DNA from: Amylostereum areolatum
Lineage: Eukaryota; Basidiomycota; Agaricomycetes; Russulales; Stereaceae
Direction: 5' to 3'
DNA length: 64,000 bases
Assembly (NCBI GenBank): GCA_012932865.1
Contig: SAXG01000045.1
Location: 248,001-312,000 of the forward strand
Shown here: positions 10,256 through 21,033 of the stretch, in pieces
Numbering within the stretch: position 1 is the stretch's first letter
Layout: each line of letters starts with the position of its first letter
Program-made: the position numbers and the translations under genes
The notes under the pieces: generated by a model
The model's database searches: none
Seen by the model: the letters and a program-made list of their open reading frames with translations, nothing else
Told to the model about the DNA's origin: nothing

Positions 10256-10840
10256 ATGCTTGCGCTCAAACGACCACCAGCGACGCAGGTCCTCCGAGTC
10301 TTGCGTCCGCTGCACACGACGTCCGCCCGTCATAACCTTGTCGGACCTTCTGATCCTGTATCCAACCTTCGCCCTGTCATCTACGACGACGCTCTCCCGC
10401 CTGCTGCCGAGGGCCTCCCGCATCCGTACTCTCTCGCTGAGTTTCGTGGAGACCCACGCGAGTACCAATGGAAGCTGCATCGTCAGCAGTTGGACGACTG
10501 GAACCATGCATTCTGGACTGAGGTATATTCTGTGTTCGCTTTCTTCTCAGTCCCTTTTAACGTATGTCTGATCTAGACCAATGGGCGATTCGAGGCGGCG
10601 AAAGCCTCCGTCCTGGAGAGCCTTCTTCCAGGTACATCGGCGGATGAGCGCGAGAACGCACTCTCCGAGTTCTACAAGCAGTGGGTGCAGCAGGAAACGC
10701 ACCGGCAGGATGCCTATACACGAGAATGGCGGCAACGCAACTTCGAGGAGATCCGTCTCGCCGCGCGGGTTCTCTATCGCAAACTGAAAGCACGTATTGG
10801 AATCGCTGACGCAACTGCGTCCTCCCCTACACGCCCATAA
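10256..10840 (+). CDS. COA8: Coa8/APOPT1-like cytochrome c oxidase assembly protein
   Basis: Mitochondrial protein of the COA8 (APOPT1) family, which supports cytochrome c oxidase assembly or protection. The N-terminus has a presequence-like stretch (MLALKRPPATQVLRVLRP). The family signature follows: LVGPSDPVSNLRPVIYDD, then YQWKLHRQQLDDWNHAFW, then after one intron (10522-10576) FYKQWVQQETHRQ, YTREWRQRNFEEI and ARVLYRKLK. This order matches the animal proteins (GPPDPVSNIRPV ... WN..FW ... FYK ... Y.R.W..RNF). The stop lies only 54 bp from the Nup133 stop, so the 3' UTRs must overlap or be very short. Confidence 0.87.
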
Positions 10841-10894
10841 TCTTCCATTGCACGCGACAAAAAGGATTTTTCATACACGGCGGAATACAAACAT

Positions 10895-13800
10895 TTAGTC
10901 CGAATGCAGTCCCATGAATTCCCCATACACTTGCTCGCGCGCTCGTTCGTACGCTTCCCCGAGGTTGTACCTCTCCAACAGCGCACGCTCCGCCGCGTAG
11001 TCCTGCTCGAGCGCTTGCACTTGCTCCGGGGACATTCCCGGCCACCTTGATGTGATCTTCTCCGCGTTCGGCGTCAGGAGCGCTTGGCTTGGAGGGAGGA
11101 TGTAGCCTTCCGGATGATACTCTTTGACGAGAGTAGCGCTAAGCGCTACAAACATCGCGGTGTTGCGGAAACGTTCGTTCAGGTCATCATCAGATACGCC
11201 AGCCGTCTGGCTGAGAGCTTCCCAGCTGAGAAGAAAAGGAGTCAGATCGACAGTAGACTTGAAAGGCGGGCACGCTCACTCATCGTGAATGTAGATTCTC
11301 CGCCAGACAGAACGAAACGCGGCAAGTTTTCGAGCCTCAGGTATGTCCTGGAAACAGGTTGAGAATCAACAAGGCCTCATAAACAGGCAGAACAGGCGAA
11401 CATTTGCACGGGAGAGAACATGCAACGCGGTGGCGTAATCTCTGACATCGGCGTCGTTGTCCTTGAGGGACAAAATATCTGCAATATCTTCGACGGACAG
11501 AGCTTTGCCTTGCAGCAATTGGCGCACGAGTTGCTTGAACACCTGGGGGACTGTGAATAAGATACTGTAGAGAAAGCACACGAAATGACCTCACCCCCTG
11601 AAGAGCCGTTGCATCGACAAGTTTTGCAGCTTTGGCGTTCGTGATCACTTCTACCTGCTTCTCCAACGATTGCTTTCCTCTGGTAGGGAGTGCCGATTTA
11701 AGATCGTCGGCCACAGCCTCGTGAACGCTCACGAAGTCGAGGCCGTCGTGGAACGCTGGGGGACGTAAGTGGATGAAACAACGAGAATTGCGAATAAGCC
11801 CTCACCGTCCAGCACGGAATCATCTTCAGCACCAGAATCCTCCTGCAGCTGAGCCAGATGAGATAGCTTGCCGATACTGAACAACAGCTGGAAACGTCAT
11901 CAAACGGTTGTTTCAATATCGACTGTACAAGACAGCTAACCTGTTTGGCGACTAGTTCACCGGCTTGTTGACCCTCTGACAGCAGCGAGTCTGCCGCTGC
12001 CGCGTAGCGATGCCTGTGGAGATCGTGAATCCACGACACAGACGGGTGGGAACGTGTTGCAAAAAATCGGTCGATGTAAGGCCCGTAGATTTCCTCCTGT
12101 TCGTACAAAGTTCGCAATTCCCCTGTAGCAATCATGAACGAGAAGTACATCAACTAAATGAAATAAACTTTACCGTGTTCAATGTACCACTGGAAAAGCT
12201 CAGTCGAGAATTCGTCACGGAAGCGTTCGATGTAAGACTGGATCCTGAACGCATGTGGATTTTGTGTGGGCGGGTAAGCCTTTTCCTTGTTGCACAGTGA
12301 TGCCAGGTTGCGGAAGTCGTGATATTGCTCTGCAAGGTCGAAGGCGTGATCGCTGAAGCCTGCGACGCCTGTACATGTGCTTAGAAGAACTGGTGGAGGT
12401 AAAGCTCGAAGAACTCACGAAGGATGTCAAAAATGCCTGGCCGAAGCTCGGAAAATTTCTCCGTCACGATTGCCAGCTCTCGGTCAGAGCCGGGTTCACT
12501 TGCGGCAGGAGGGCTGGGAAAAGGCCATTTGAGTGGGCTGGAACAAATAGCCCTGACGGTCTCACCTCTTGAGCCATTCAACTCGTTCATTCAAACACGC
12601 AAAGACTGCGGTAGCAAGTCCTGGCAGCTGCGACTTGACCTCGTCGACACTGTTGCTTCCCGTCGTCTCGAAAGCCGACGTTTCGACTAACGAAGACGAG
12701 GCCGTCATCAGATCCAGAACGGTGGAAAGGACTTCTTGTCGACTCGTCCATGGATTAAGGAAAGGCAGCTCAACGCCGTAAACTCCTCGGTTATATTCAC
12801 GGTATTCGAAAGCGGATGTCAAGACAGTCTGTTGGATACAGTCAGGCAAATGTACTGATAATACTTCGGAAGCACCTACCAGTACGACGTTGTTGGACTC
12901 GGCCAAGAAAGTCGGGGCGTTGGCGGGGTCTTCGTCCCGGAACCTCTTGTAGGTGTCCAGAAGGTAAGGGAACAACTTACCGAGATCGCCAACGCGAAGA
13001 CGGAAAAAGGCTCTCATGAAGTCTTCGTGATGACCCTCACCAACTTGAGGCATATAGCTGTATACGGCTTCGTTCAGAACGCTAAAAGAGTGCCCTTGTC
13101 TGTGCTCAAATGGATGAGCTCGGCGTCGCGCGATACAACGGACGACTACTTACGAAAGAAACTCGTTCAGGCGAAACCACAATTGCTGAGCCGCGTAGAG
13201 TTTCTCGGCATCGGTGGCAAGCTTTTGACGACATCGCTGAGATATCTGTGGTCAAATGAATTAGGGCACGACTTCCAACCAAATCCAGCGACGGACCTTC
13301 CCCAGTACGCCGTTCTCGTTGATGAATTTTATAAGGAAGCTGGCCCGTTCTTTCCTTGTCGCGATTTGGGACGTCAAATCGTTGTTGACACGCACGACCT
13401 CGTTATCTGACCTCGCACATTGGATCTGGTTACGAAAGAAGCGCCATCGTGCACTTACCAGACTCGAGGACAGCATTACTGAGCATCTCTGCGCCGGACA
13501 TCAGGCTTTCCTCTTCAACTTCTGGGGGAAAACTGAAATGCAACGGGTTCTAGTTGTAGAATTAGCAAAAGAAGGGAGCAACCACACTAGACTATGCTTA
13601 CTTCAGAGTAAGACCCGTACAAGATGGCTTGGGTCATGATGGATTTGATGAGGCTGCTGCGTCCAGTCCTTGAACGTACCGGATGTGAGTGGTCAAACTA
13701 ACCAGACAAGATTGCCCACTCACTCAGGATTAAATTCAGAAACCTCATCGAAATCGATGGTGGCTTTCATCATCGTGGACGCAGTAAGAACAAGTAATTG

Positions 13801-15637
13801 CGCCTGCTCCTCGATAATACCGACACCCAAAGTTCGATCGAAAGAGGATTTGAGGGCAATGCGATCCTTGTAATCGTTATCTATATGGTCCAGCGTGTTA
13901 AACTTGTTTACGCATCAAATTTTCTTACTGACCTCTGGCACAAAGAGCAATCGCGTCACCAAACTGCACTGAGATCAAAGAGCCGCCCAGCATGAGTTGG
14001 ATCTGCGGGTGCATGGGCGCCTCAGAAGCACCAAATGTCTGCAATAGCCCTCATTAATAGGACTAGGATAAACGGCCAATAGTGGCACTTACGCTCTGGT
14101 ATGGGACACTAATCAAACGTTCGACCTCGAATGAATCTGACAAAGCAGTGACTTGGAGTACCAGGTATATACGACGCGGCGCATGTCCCATCTCCTTGTC
14201 TTCTCCGAAGGGAGCATGGGATACTAGAATGTCCAATCGACCAGTGCTATCGATCAATGCAAATTGGTTAGGAAGGGGCGGAATCTCATGAAGCAACGCA
14301 GACCTTTCAACCACCATGTCGAGAAGCTCGATGTCTAAGTAGGCGTCTGTGGACGAAGTTTGGCCGAGATTTCCTAATATAGCGGGTTTGATTACAGGAA
14401 GGAGTTCGTCTTCTTGAAGAAGCTCTTCCCACCCCTCTGTGGCCATATGCCACTTTTGAATACGCGTGTCAACGATCGCCCACACATCCCTTCCAATGTT
14501 GCTCTGTACCCCTAGGGCTATGGCCGCAATGTTCCCTGACTCGGGCTGCAGGGGTTGGGTAGACCAGAGAGAGGGTAAGAATCGTGTCAAAGATAGTGAG
14601 GGCTGGAGTCGAGAGAAAAGACGCGAGGTGATGTGATATTTCCCTCCCGAAGATGTCAAAGAAAGACGAAAAAGTCGACCTTGTGAGGTAGACGCGATGT
14701 ATGTTTGAGGCTAGTGAGACTCAGTTAACGCGGGTATTTTAGATGGGTCGAGTTCAACTTACGTCGGATCTTGTCAGGGATGTGGCACTCTCGCCTGCAT
14801 CCAACCCTAGTGATGTCTTGAAATAATGCTCTCCTCCTGCGAGACCAATCCCAATGCTATCCCAGAATCGAATTTCCCCAGAAACGGACAGAAGAATGAG
14901 GCCGGGTTCCCGGATCGCGCTGTACGGGACGAATGCATGAAATGGCGCGGTTTGTGAATAGTCCAAAGGGGACGAGAAAATGTAGCAGGTAGGAGTCCCC
15001 GTCAGCGCCTACATGGTCTTAGCGCGGTGAAGGTGCATATGGTCTGATGACATACTTGCGTGTGTTGCCATACAAAGCATGTTTGAGACGTCGCGACGAG
15101 AGAGAAGCCTGTGTTGTGATCGATATCCCCGGAATATGAATCTCGAAAGAAGTCTTGGAGCAAGTCGCTTGTCAACTCGTTCAGTAAGCAGGAAGGATGG
15201 TACAACGCACCGGCATTCTTCAAGATGTGTTTTACTTCCGCAGGTAAATGGGCATGGAAAGCCACTGTGAGTTCCCGCGACTTGGCGAACACGGCGTCTG
15301 GCTTCGGTCCTCGTTCAAGTTCGGCATGTTGCTGGTCATCGACATCCATACCGGACACGACGGAGACATCATCCTTGATATAAGGCATACGTTCTCCACC
15401 TCGCGCAGGCGTTGCAAGCCGCGAAACGGGCTTACTCCCAACGCGTCCGACGCGCCGTGGTGGTGGAGAAAACCCAGCTTGACGCGAAGTCGCACGATTT
15501 GTTCGACGAGGTGCCGGTGATCCCAAAGATGCCATTGAAGTTTGTGGGGCCCTGTTTCTTGCAAAAGATGTTGAGAAGGACGAGAGAGGTGATGCCGCAA
15601 GGTTGAACACTGTGAACAGGTCTGAACGGTTATGCAT
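10895..15637 (-). CDS. NUP133: Nucleoporin Nup133
   Basis: Scaffold nucleoporin of the Y (Nup84/Nup107) complex. The N-terminus is basic and Pro/Arg-rich (SPAPRRTNRATSRQ), followed by a beta-propeller region with strands such as FSLVATSQTCFVWQH, REPGLILLSVSGEIRFWD and GRLFRLSLTSSGGKYHI. The C-terminal half is helical (DADVRDYATALHVLSRAN, MSPEQVQALEQDYAAERALL) and ends at GEFMGLHSD. Nup155-type proteins share the propeller, but the end matches fungal Nup133. Many short introns occur. ATG 15637 opens the frame; an in-frame ATG at 15535 (MASLGSPAPRR) is a credible alternative and better matches the start I would expect. It converges on COA8 with a 54-bp gap. Confidence 0.8.
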
Positions 15638-17196
15638 TTATGCATTATGTAGCGAACGTGACCTCATAATAATTGAAGTTCACATTTGATTTTGGTTTGC
15701 ACCCTTCCCTACCCTTCCTCCTTCAAACATTCACAAGTATCTAACGTCTAAGATTGGACTCGCTCGCCATACGCGCATGGATCTCAAACCTCTCGGCGAT
15801 ATCTAAAGCGACCCGGACTCCGGAGTTCTCAAACTTTACGGCTCGTCGGCCGCACAGCCAACCTACAGACACAACCCCAAAACCAAGATGTCGTTACGGC
15901 ACTCTCGGCTGTTTTTACTATTGTGCACAGTACACCACCAGCAGATCCTTCAGCTTCATTCCGATATCATGCCCCTGAGTGTGATGCTAGCGTGACACCG
16001 GATGGAATCCAAAAATGTCATGCTGATATCAGACTCAACGGGCTCCCTTGGGTCGGAAGCTGAGTTCCTTCGGATTCAATCCAATTATCTTACTAAGCTC
16101 GTCAAGGAGCAATCGGCGGGATGCTGGCTCAAATCATGCTTATCGCAATCTTATCATCCCAATGTGGAAGCAAACAAAGCATCGTAATATATATATCATT
16201 CCGAGAACTACCATACAAAGTACATGGGGGGTGTTACAGGATGTCTACGGGTCCAAAAGGAGGAATGAAAAATGAATTAGAGTGTGTTACCTGGCATGCC
16301 AGCAAAACGGGATTGAGATAACCTAGCAAGTGCCAGCGAGCAAAAACCAGAGACCCAGGGGGACCGAGAGCGAGGAGCGAGACGACAACCACAGGCCAAG
16401 ACTGCAAGCAAAGACCGAGACCGCGAGTAGAGACCAAGAACACGAGGAAAGACCGAGAGCAAAGCCCATAAGTGCGAAAGAGCCCTCGGCAACAAGAGAT
16501 CCCCAGGGGTACTAGTAGGGCCTATGCATGAGTGGCGTGGTGAGACAGACGAGCAGGAAGTGAGAGATACTAACACGCACCCAGGCTGTTGTCTCAATGC
16601 TACTCATGCTCATGAGAGAGCGGGCTGGAGACCTCGACATTGATGTGAGCGAAGGGGAAAGGGTGGGGTGGTCAAAGCCCACTCTTTGAGGAGATTCCGA
16701 TATGTGATTCCGGTCTCGAAATCAGCTATACCGGGGTCTCCAGTGGTAGATGAGATGCTGTGGCCAGGTGGAGGGAGTTGACGTTGAGCGGTGGAGGTGG
16801 TGAGAGGAAACAAGAACGACACCGCGCGACGACGAAAATTGACATTGCTTACATAATCGACTTCAGACTCATCGCGCGGGGACTCCGTTCTTTCCACTTC
16901 TTACAAATGCCAGTGAAATGGGCTTGAAACCGACGGACCAGCTTGTGCTCACGCTGACTTTGGCGTGGAATTGGCTTACACTGACGGAAAAGCGGGATGG
17001 AACTCGAATCAGGGGTTTAGATTCAAGCTGACGTGAAGCCAGCGTGAACCTCCGGTCACGCCATTCGACTCACCCCAACTGGCCATCATAGATTGATGCT
17101 GAGGCAACTGCTGGTGGTGTACTCTTCGTGGTATGTACCCCTCCATCTAGTGCTACACGCTGAGATGAAGTCGTTGCATTTCTCCTGTAGGTCAGC
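15638..17196. other. 1.5-kb region without a supported gene
   Basis: The largest gap in the window. It contains the Nup133 promoter on the left. The centre (about 16330-16520) has a run of imperfect GACCGAGA-like purine-rich units. Near 16940-17070 short direct and inverted copies of GCTGAC and GCGTG motifs occur. Open frames here are short and lack fungal splice-site logic or known motifs. The extreme right may hold the unresolved first exon of the mannosyltransferase. Confidence 0.4.
16330..16520. repeat. Imperfect GACCGAGA-type purine-rich tract
   Basis: Units such as GACCGAGAGCG, GACCGAGACCG, GACCAAGAACA and GACCGAGAGCA recur within about 100 bp (roughly 16357-16462). Not a perfect tandem repeat. 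It lies in the largest gene-free gap. Confidence 0.45.
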
Positions 17197-18829
17197 ATGG
17201 TCCATCTCGTATGGTGGAAGGCAACTCAACGCTCGTATGTTTCGATATCCAATATCAGTGCCGACTCTGGTCACAATGGTCATCTGTCACCATGGGGCAC
17301 TCCTCTCGCCAACGCGACACTTCTGATGCTCTGCAGAAATTCGGACATGGATGGGGTCCTCAGCAGCATGTCGCAACTCGAGATGAGGTTTAATCACCGG
17401 TTTGGATACCCTTGGATAATCCTCAACGACCAGCCGTTTACGCAGGATTTCAAAACGTGAGTTTCAATGGCAAAAAACCCTATTCACGAGATGTTGACCT
17501 TGACTTCGGACGTCGGTCAGACAGGTGATAGAGCAAACGAATGCGACGGTGTCTTTCGGTTTGATATCACGGGAACATTGGGAGCAGCCAGAATGGATTG
17601 ACGAACAAAAAGCAAGTGCCGCAAGAAAAAGTATGAGTGGCATGATGCGTTTTGTGCCGTATGGCGGTATGTCCTCCCGTCTCTTCCCCAGGGCCCTTAC
17701 CCAACAAGTGACCGCTGCGTATCAGGAAGCATCTCGTATGTCCGCATTGTTCAAGTAGGCACCCTTGCACTCCTAAACAATTCCATTGACAGATACCGGA
17801 ACATGTGTCGCTTTAACTCGGGAGTAAGCATATGTGCTACTGCATTACCGTTCTCTTATACCGCAGCCGCTAGTTCTTTTTCAGACATGACCTTTTATTG
17901 CCCTACAAATATTACTGGCGCGTCGAGTGAGTACCGCTCATATTAATCTTTCCATTGCACTCAATCGCACACAACAGACCAGACGTGCAATACTTTTGTG
18001 ACATACAGTACGATCCTTTCGTATTTATGCAAGAGCATAACAAGACGTATGGTAAGTGCTTTGTGTAATGGCTCGGGACCCCCGTGACGCCAGACACGCT
18101 TAGGCTTTATAATGAGCATGCGAGAATACCTTTCCACGATCCCGACGTTATGGGAGAACGTCAAGGGTAAGTATTGTATTTGCTTCAACGCGATGGCGCA
18201 GCCGACTCATGGATCTGCCTTTTTCCAGGATTCATGAGAGACAACCATGCTATACTCCCACCCAATAATACCTTGGGTTTCATATCCGAAGATTTGGGCG
18301 AGACCTACAACCTCTGTCACTGTGAGCTTCTTCTATACCAACATATGATACCAGAGCACAGTCGTTTCTTACTCGTTTCTGTAGACTGGAGCAATTTTGA
18401 GATCGCTGACATGGACTTCTGGAGAAGCGATGAATATACGAGGCTCTTTGAATACTTGGACAGGAAAGGCGGGTTTTATTACGAGGTAAAATCAGGGTTT
18501 CCTTATTCTAGACAACGCTCACACCGTCATGTCTACTACAGCGCTGGGGCGACGCGCCCGTTCACACAATCGCCGCGTCCTTGTTCTTACGGAAAGAGCA
18601 GATACATTTTTTCAGGGACATAGGGTACCGACATGAACCGTTCGAACGGTGCCCGGTCGGAGAGGCCTGGGAGCAAGGTCGGTGTACTTGTGACCCTCAG
18701 ATGACATTCGGTGCGTATCTTGCTATTCACTATCACTCGTGCACGAATAACTATCCAATGGGGGGAATCACCAGACACGTGGAGCAATTCGTGTCTTGGG
18801 AAGTGGGAAGAGCTTTAGCAGAACGATAG
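17197..18829 (+). CDS. Alpha-1,2-mannosyltransferase, GT15 (KRE2/MNT1 family), copy 1
   Basis: Golgi type-II glycosyltransferase that adds alpha-1,2-mannose to N- and O-glycans using GDP-mannose. Family landmarks in order: LCRNSDMDGVL, FGYPWIILNDQPF, PEWIDEQK, YRNMCRFNSG, PYKYYWRVE, the metal-site region FCDIQYDPFVFMQEH, GFIMSMREY, SEDLGETYNLCHYWSNFEI, GGFYYERWGDAPVH and DIGYRHEPFERCP. All junctions fit GT-AG introns of about 45-70 bp, and no stop interrupts the core. The 5' end is unclear: no in-frame membrane anchor is evident, and 17197 is the first ATG of the conserved frame. At the 3' end the last intron of copy 2 has no intact counterpart; an 18-bp remnant (18711-18728) reads through and the tail differs. 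Confidence 0.8.
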
Positions 18830-19198
18830 AACAGCAGTGGTGACAGGATTGGATACGTACCAAGTATAGCAGTGAAAGGGCTACGTATTCAACTATCTCC
18901 AAGAAAACAAGCTTCCTCCCAGCTCTCTTTTGAAGACGCGAGCTCGTTCCCGAAGGTTCATGGATGGTATGATGTACATACCTCATAACAGAACCGTGTA
19001 ATTAGCAGATTGGAGAGACGATTTAGTCGACCAGGCCGGCGAGTCGAGTACGAGTACTTGAGTTCTGAAGGATATTGTGATATACCCCCGCAGCACGTGC
19101 GCTGGGGCGACGACAGCCGTGTCCCGTCCGCAGTTTGTTTAGAACGTTCATCACCTCCTTGCCCAAGCAGGGTTTTCCCCCCTTCATCCTCGCTCAAG
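18830..19198. promoter_or_regulatory. Spacer and promoter between tandem mannosyltransferases
   Basis: About 370 bp, presumably the copy 1 terminator and copy 2 promoter. A CACGTG core occurs near 19094. No gene seen. Confidence 0.45.
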
Positions 19199-20859
19199 AT
19201 GATGACTCCAATGCGTTATGTCGTCCTCGTTCTTTTCATAGTTGTGCGTTTGTTTCCTCTCTTCTCGTATCGCCCCTCACCTTCACGCTTGACTTGCGTA
19301 GCTTGGCCTTCATTTCCTCCTCAGCGTTTCTCATGAAGCGTACGGCAATGCGACATCCCTCTCTCGTTTGACATCTTCGAAAGGCTACGGAAGTATCTCC
19401 GACGTGCTGGATGACTACCGCTGGCCGGCCAACAGCACGCTCAAGGTACAGGACCGTCGTGCCAACGCCACCATCGTTATGCTTGCTCGCAACAGTGACC
19501 TCAAGGGCATCGTCAAAAGTATGAAACAAGTCGAGGACCGCTTCAACAAGCAATTCCGATACCCCTACACCTTCCTCAACGAACAGCCATTCAGCGAACA
19601 GTTCAAAGAGTTCGTTGCTAGCCACCTGCGCCCACTCCATCTCTGATCCAGTAACACACCAGAACCGTCTCCGCTTTAACGGATGCCCCGATCGAGTTTG
19701 GCCTAATCCCTAAAGAAGATTGGTATCAACCAGAATGGATAGACGAAGAAAAGGCTACAGCGTCTAGGGAAGACATGGTCAAAAACAACGTCATTTACGG
19801 AGGTGCGTCACACTGCACTTGCCACTACGCTGGGCGCTGAAATCATCATAGGAAGCGTCCCGTGCGTCAACTTTCCGAGCATTTTTGTGGTTTAATATTG
19901 CTGATAACCTCTTCCAGATACCGCAACATGTGTCGCTTCAATTCTGGCGTGAGCCCAGTTCGCTATCCTTATCTTTTGTATATTCTCACACCTCGTAGTT
20001 TTTCTACAGACACGAGCTGGTGAACAAATACCGATACTATTGGAGAGTGGAGTGAGATTGTTTCAGCTGACGTCCTCTCCTTCGCTGACCTATCTTTAGG
20101 CCAGACGTCACGCTTTTCTGCGACCTTGACTATGACCCCTTCCTGTTCATGCAGGACCATGGCAAAGTTTACGGTACATCTTATTGCTTATGCATCTTCC
20201 AGGTCGCTGAGTTTTCGGTGCTTAGGTTTTAACATCGCTCTTCCCGAGTACCCGGAGACTATCATGTCGCTGTGGGACTCTGTGAAAGGTACGAGGCCCC
20301 TGTTCACACAACGGGGACATTTACTTAACACCCGTATAGGTTTTATCAAGGAAAATCCGGACTTGGTACCCGCAGGAAATGGCATGGAGTTTCTCTCAGA
20401 TGACCATGGCGAGACCTATAACAGATGTCATTGTGAGTCCCTCTCTTTCCATGCGTACTCAGTTCTGTGACACACGTACTCTCGCAGTCTGGAGTAATTT
20501 TGAAATTGGCGATCTCGACTTCTGGCGCGGAGAGGCATACAGCAAATTCTTCGAACATCTTGACAAGGCCGGCGGTTTCTACTATGAGCGATGGGGTGAT
20601 GCGCCTGTTCACTCCATTGGCGCAGCGCTCCTAGCGCCGAAGGAGAAGCTTCACTTTTTCCACGACATCGGATATCCGCCACGAACCCTTTGAGCATTGT
20701 CCCCTCAGCGATTCCCACAAACGCGGCAAGTGCTGGTGCAGCCATGAAGATAATTTCGGTACGTCCTCGTTACATGCGGTCTGGGTTGATCTGATCGTTA
20801 GTGTAGACTATCACTGGTACTCCTGCTTGCCCAAGTACGACCGTATGTTCCCGCAGTGA
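19199..20859 (+). CDS. Alpha-1,2-mannosyltransferase, GT15 (KRE2/MNT1 family), copy 2, with a C-terminal frameshift
   Basis: Tandem paralogue of the preceding gene, with most intron positions shared. The N-terminus, joined across the first intron, reads MMTPMRYVVLVLFIVLGLHF, a clear signal anchor for a type-II Golgi protein. Downstream come DDYRWPANSTL, MLARNSDLKGIVKSM, FRYPYTFLNEQPF, FGLIPKEDWYQPEWIDEE, YRNMCRFNSG, FCDLDYDPFLFMQDH, SDDHGETYNRCHFWSNFEI and FYYERWGDAPVHSI. After HFFHDIGY one extra base (20676 or 20677) shifts the frame to a TGA at 20691-20693. Without it the sequence continues RHEPFEHCPLSDSHKRGKC and, after the last intron, DYHWYSCLPKYDRMFPQ, stopping at 20857-20859. The coordinates follow the conserved, full-length reading. 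Confidence 0.85.
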
Positions 20860-21033
20860 GGATGTGTAGGGTTTTGCTCCCTTTCTGTAGATGGACGCTG
20901 GCGAATGTATGCTATGTACATACGTATAACATTTCAAATAATCGTGAGGTGATAATGCGTGGTTGGGAAGTACACAAAAAATATAAGGGGTCTTTCCATA
21001 AACATGAGTCCTACGCTTACATGGATATGACGT

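Noticed and set aside
16610..16897. 95-codon minus-strand frame in the 15.6-17.2 kb gap
   Set aside because: Short, no domain, no supporting introns; not distinguishable from chance.
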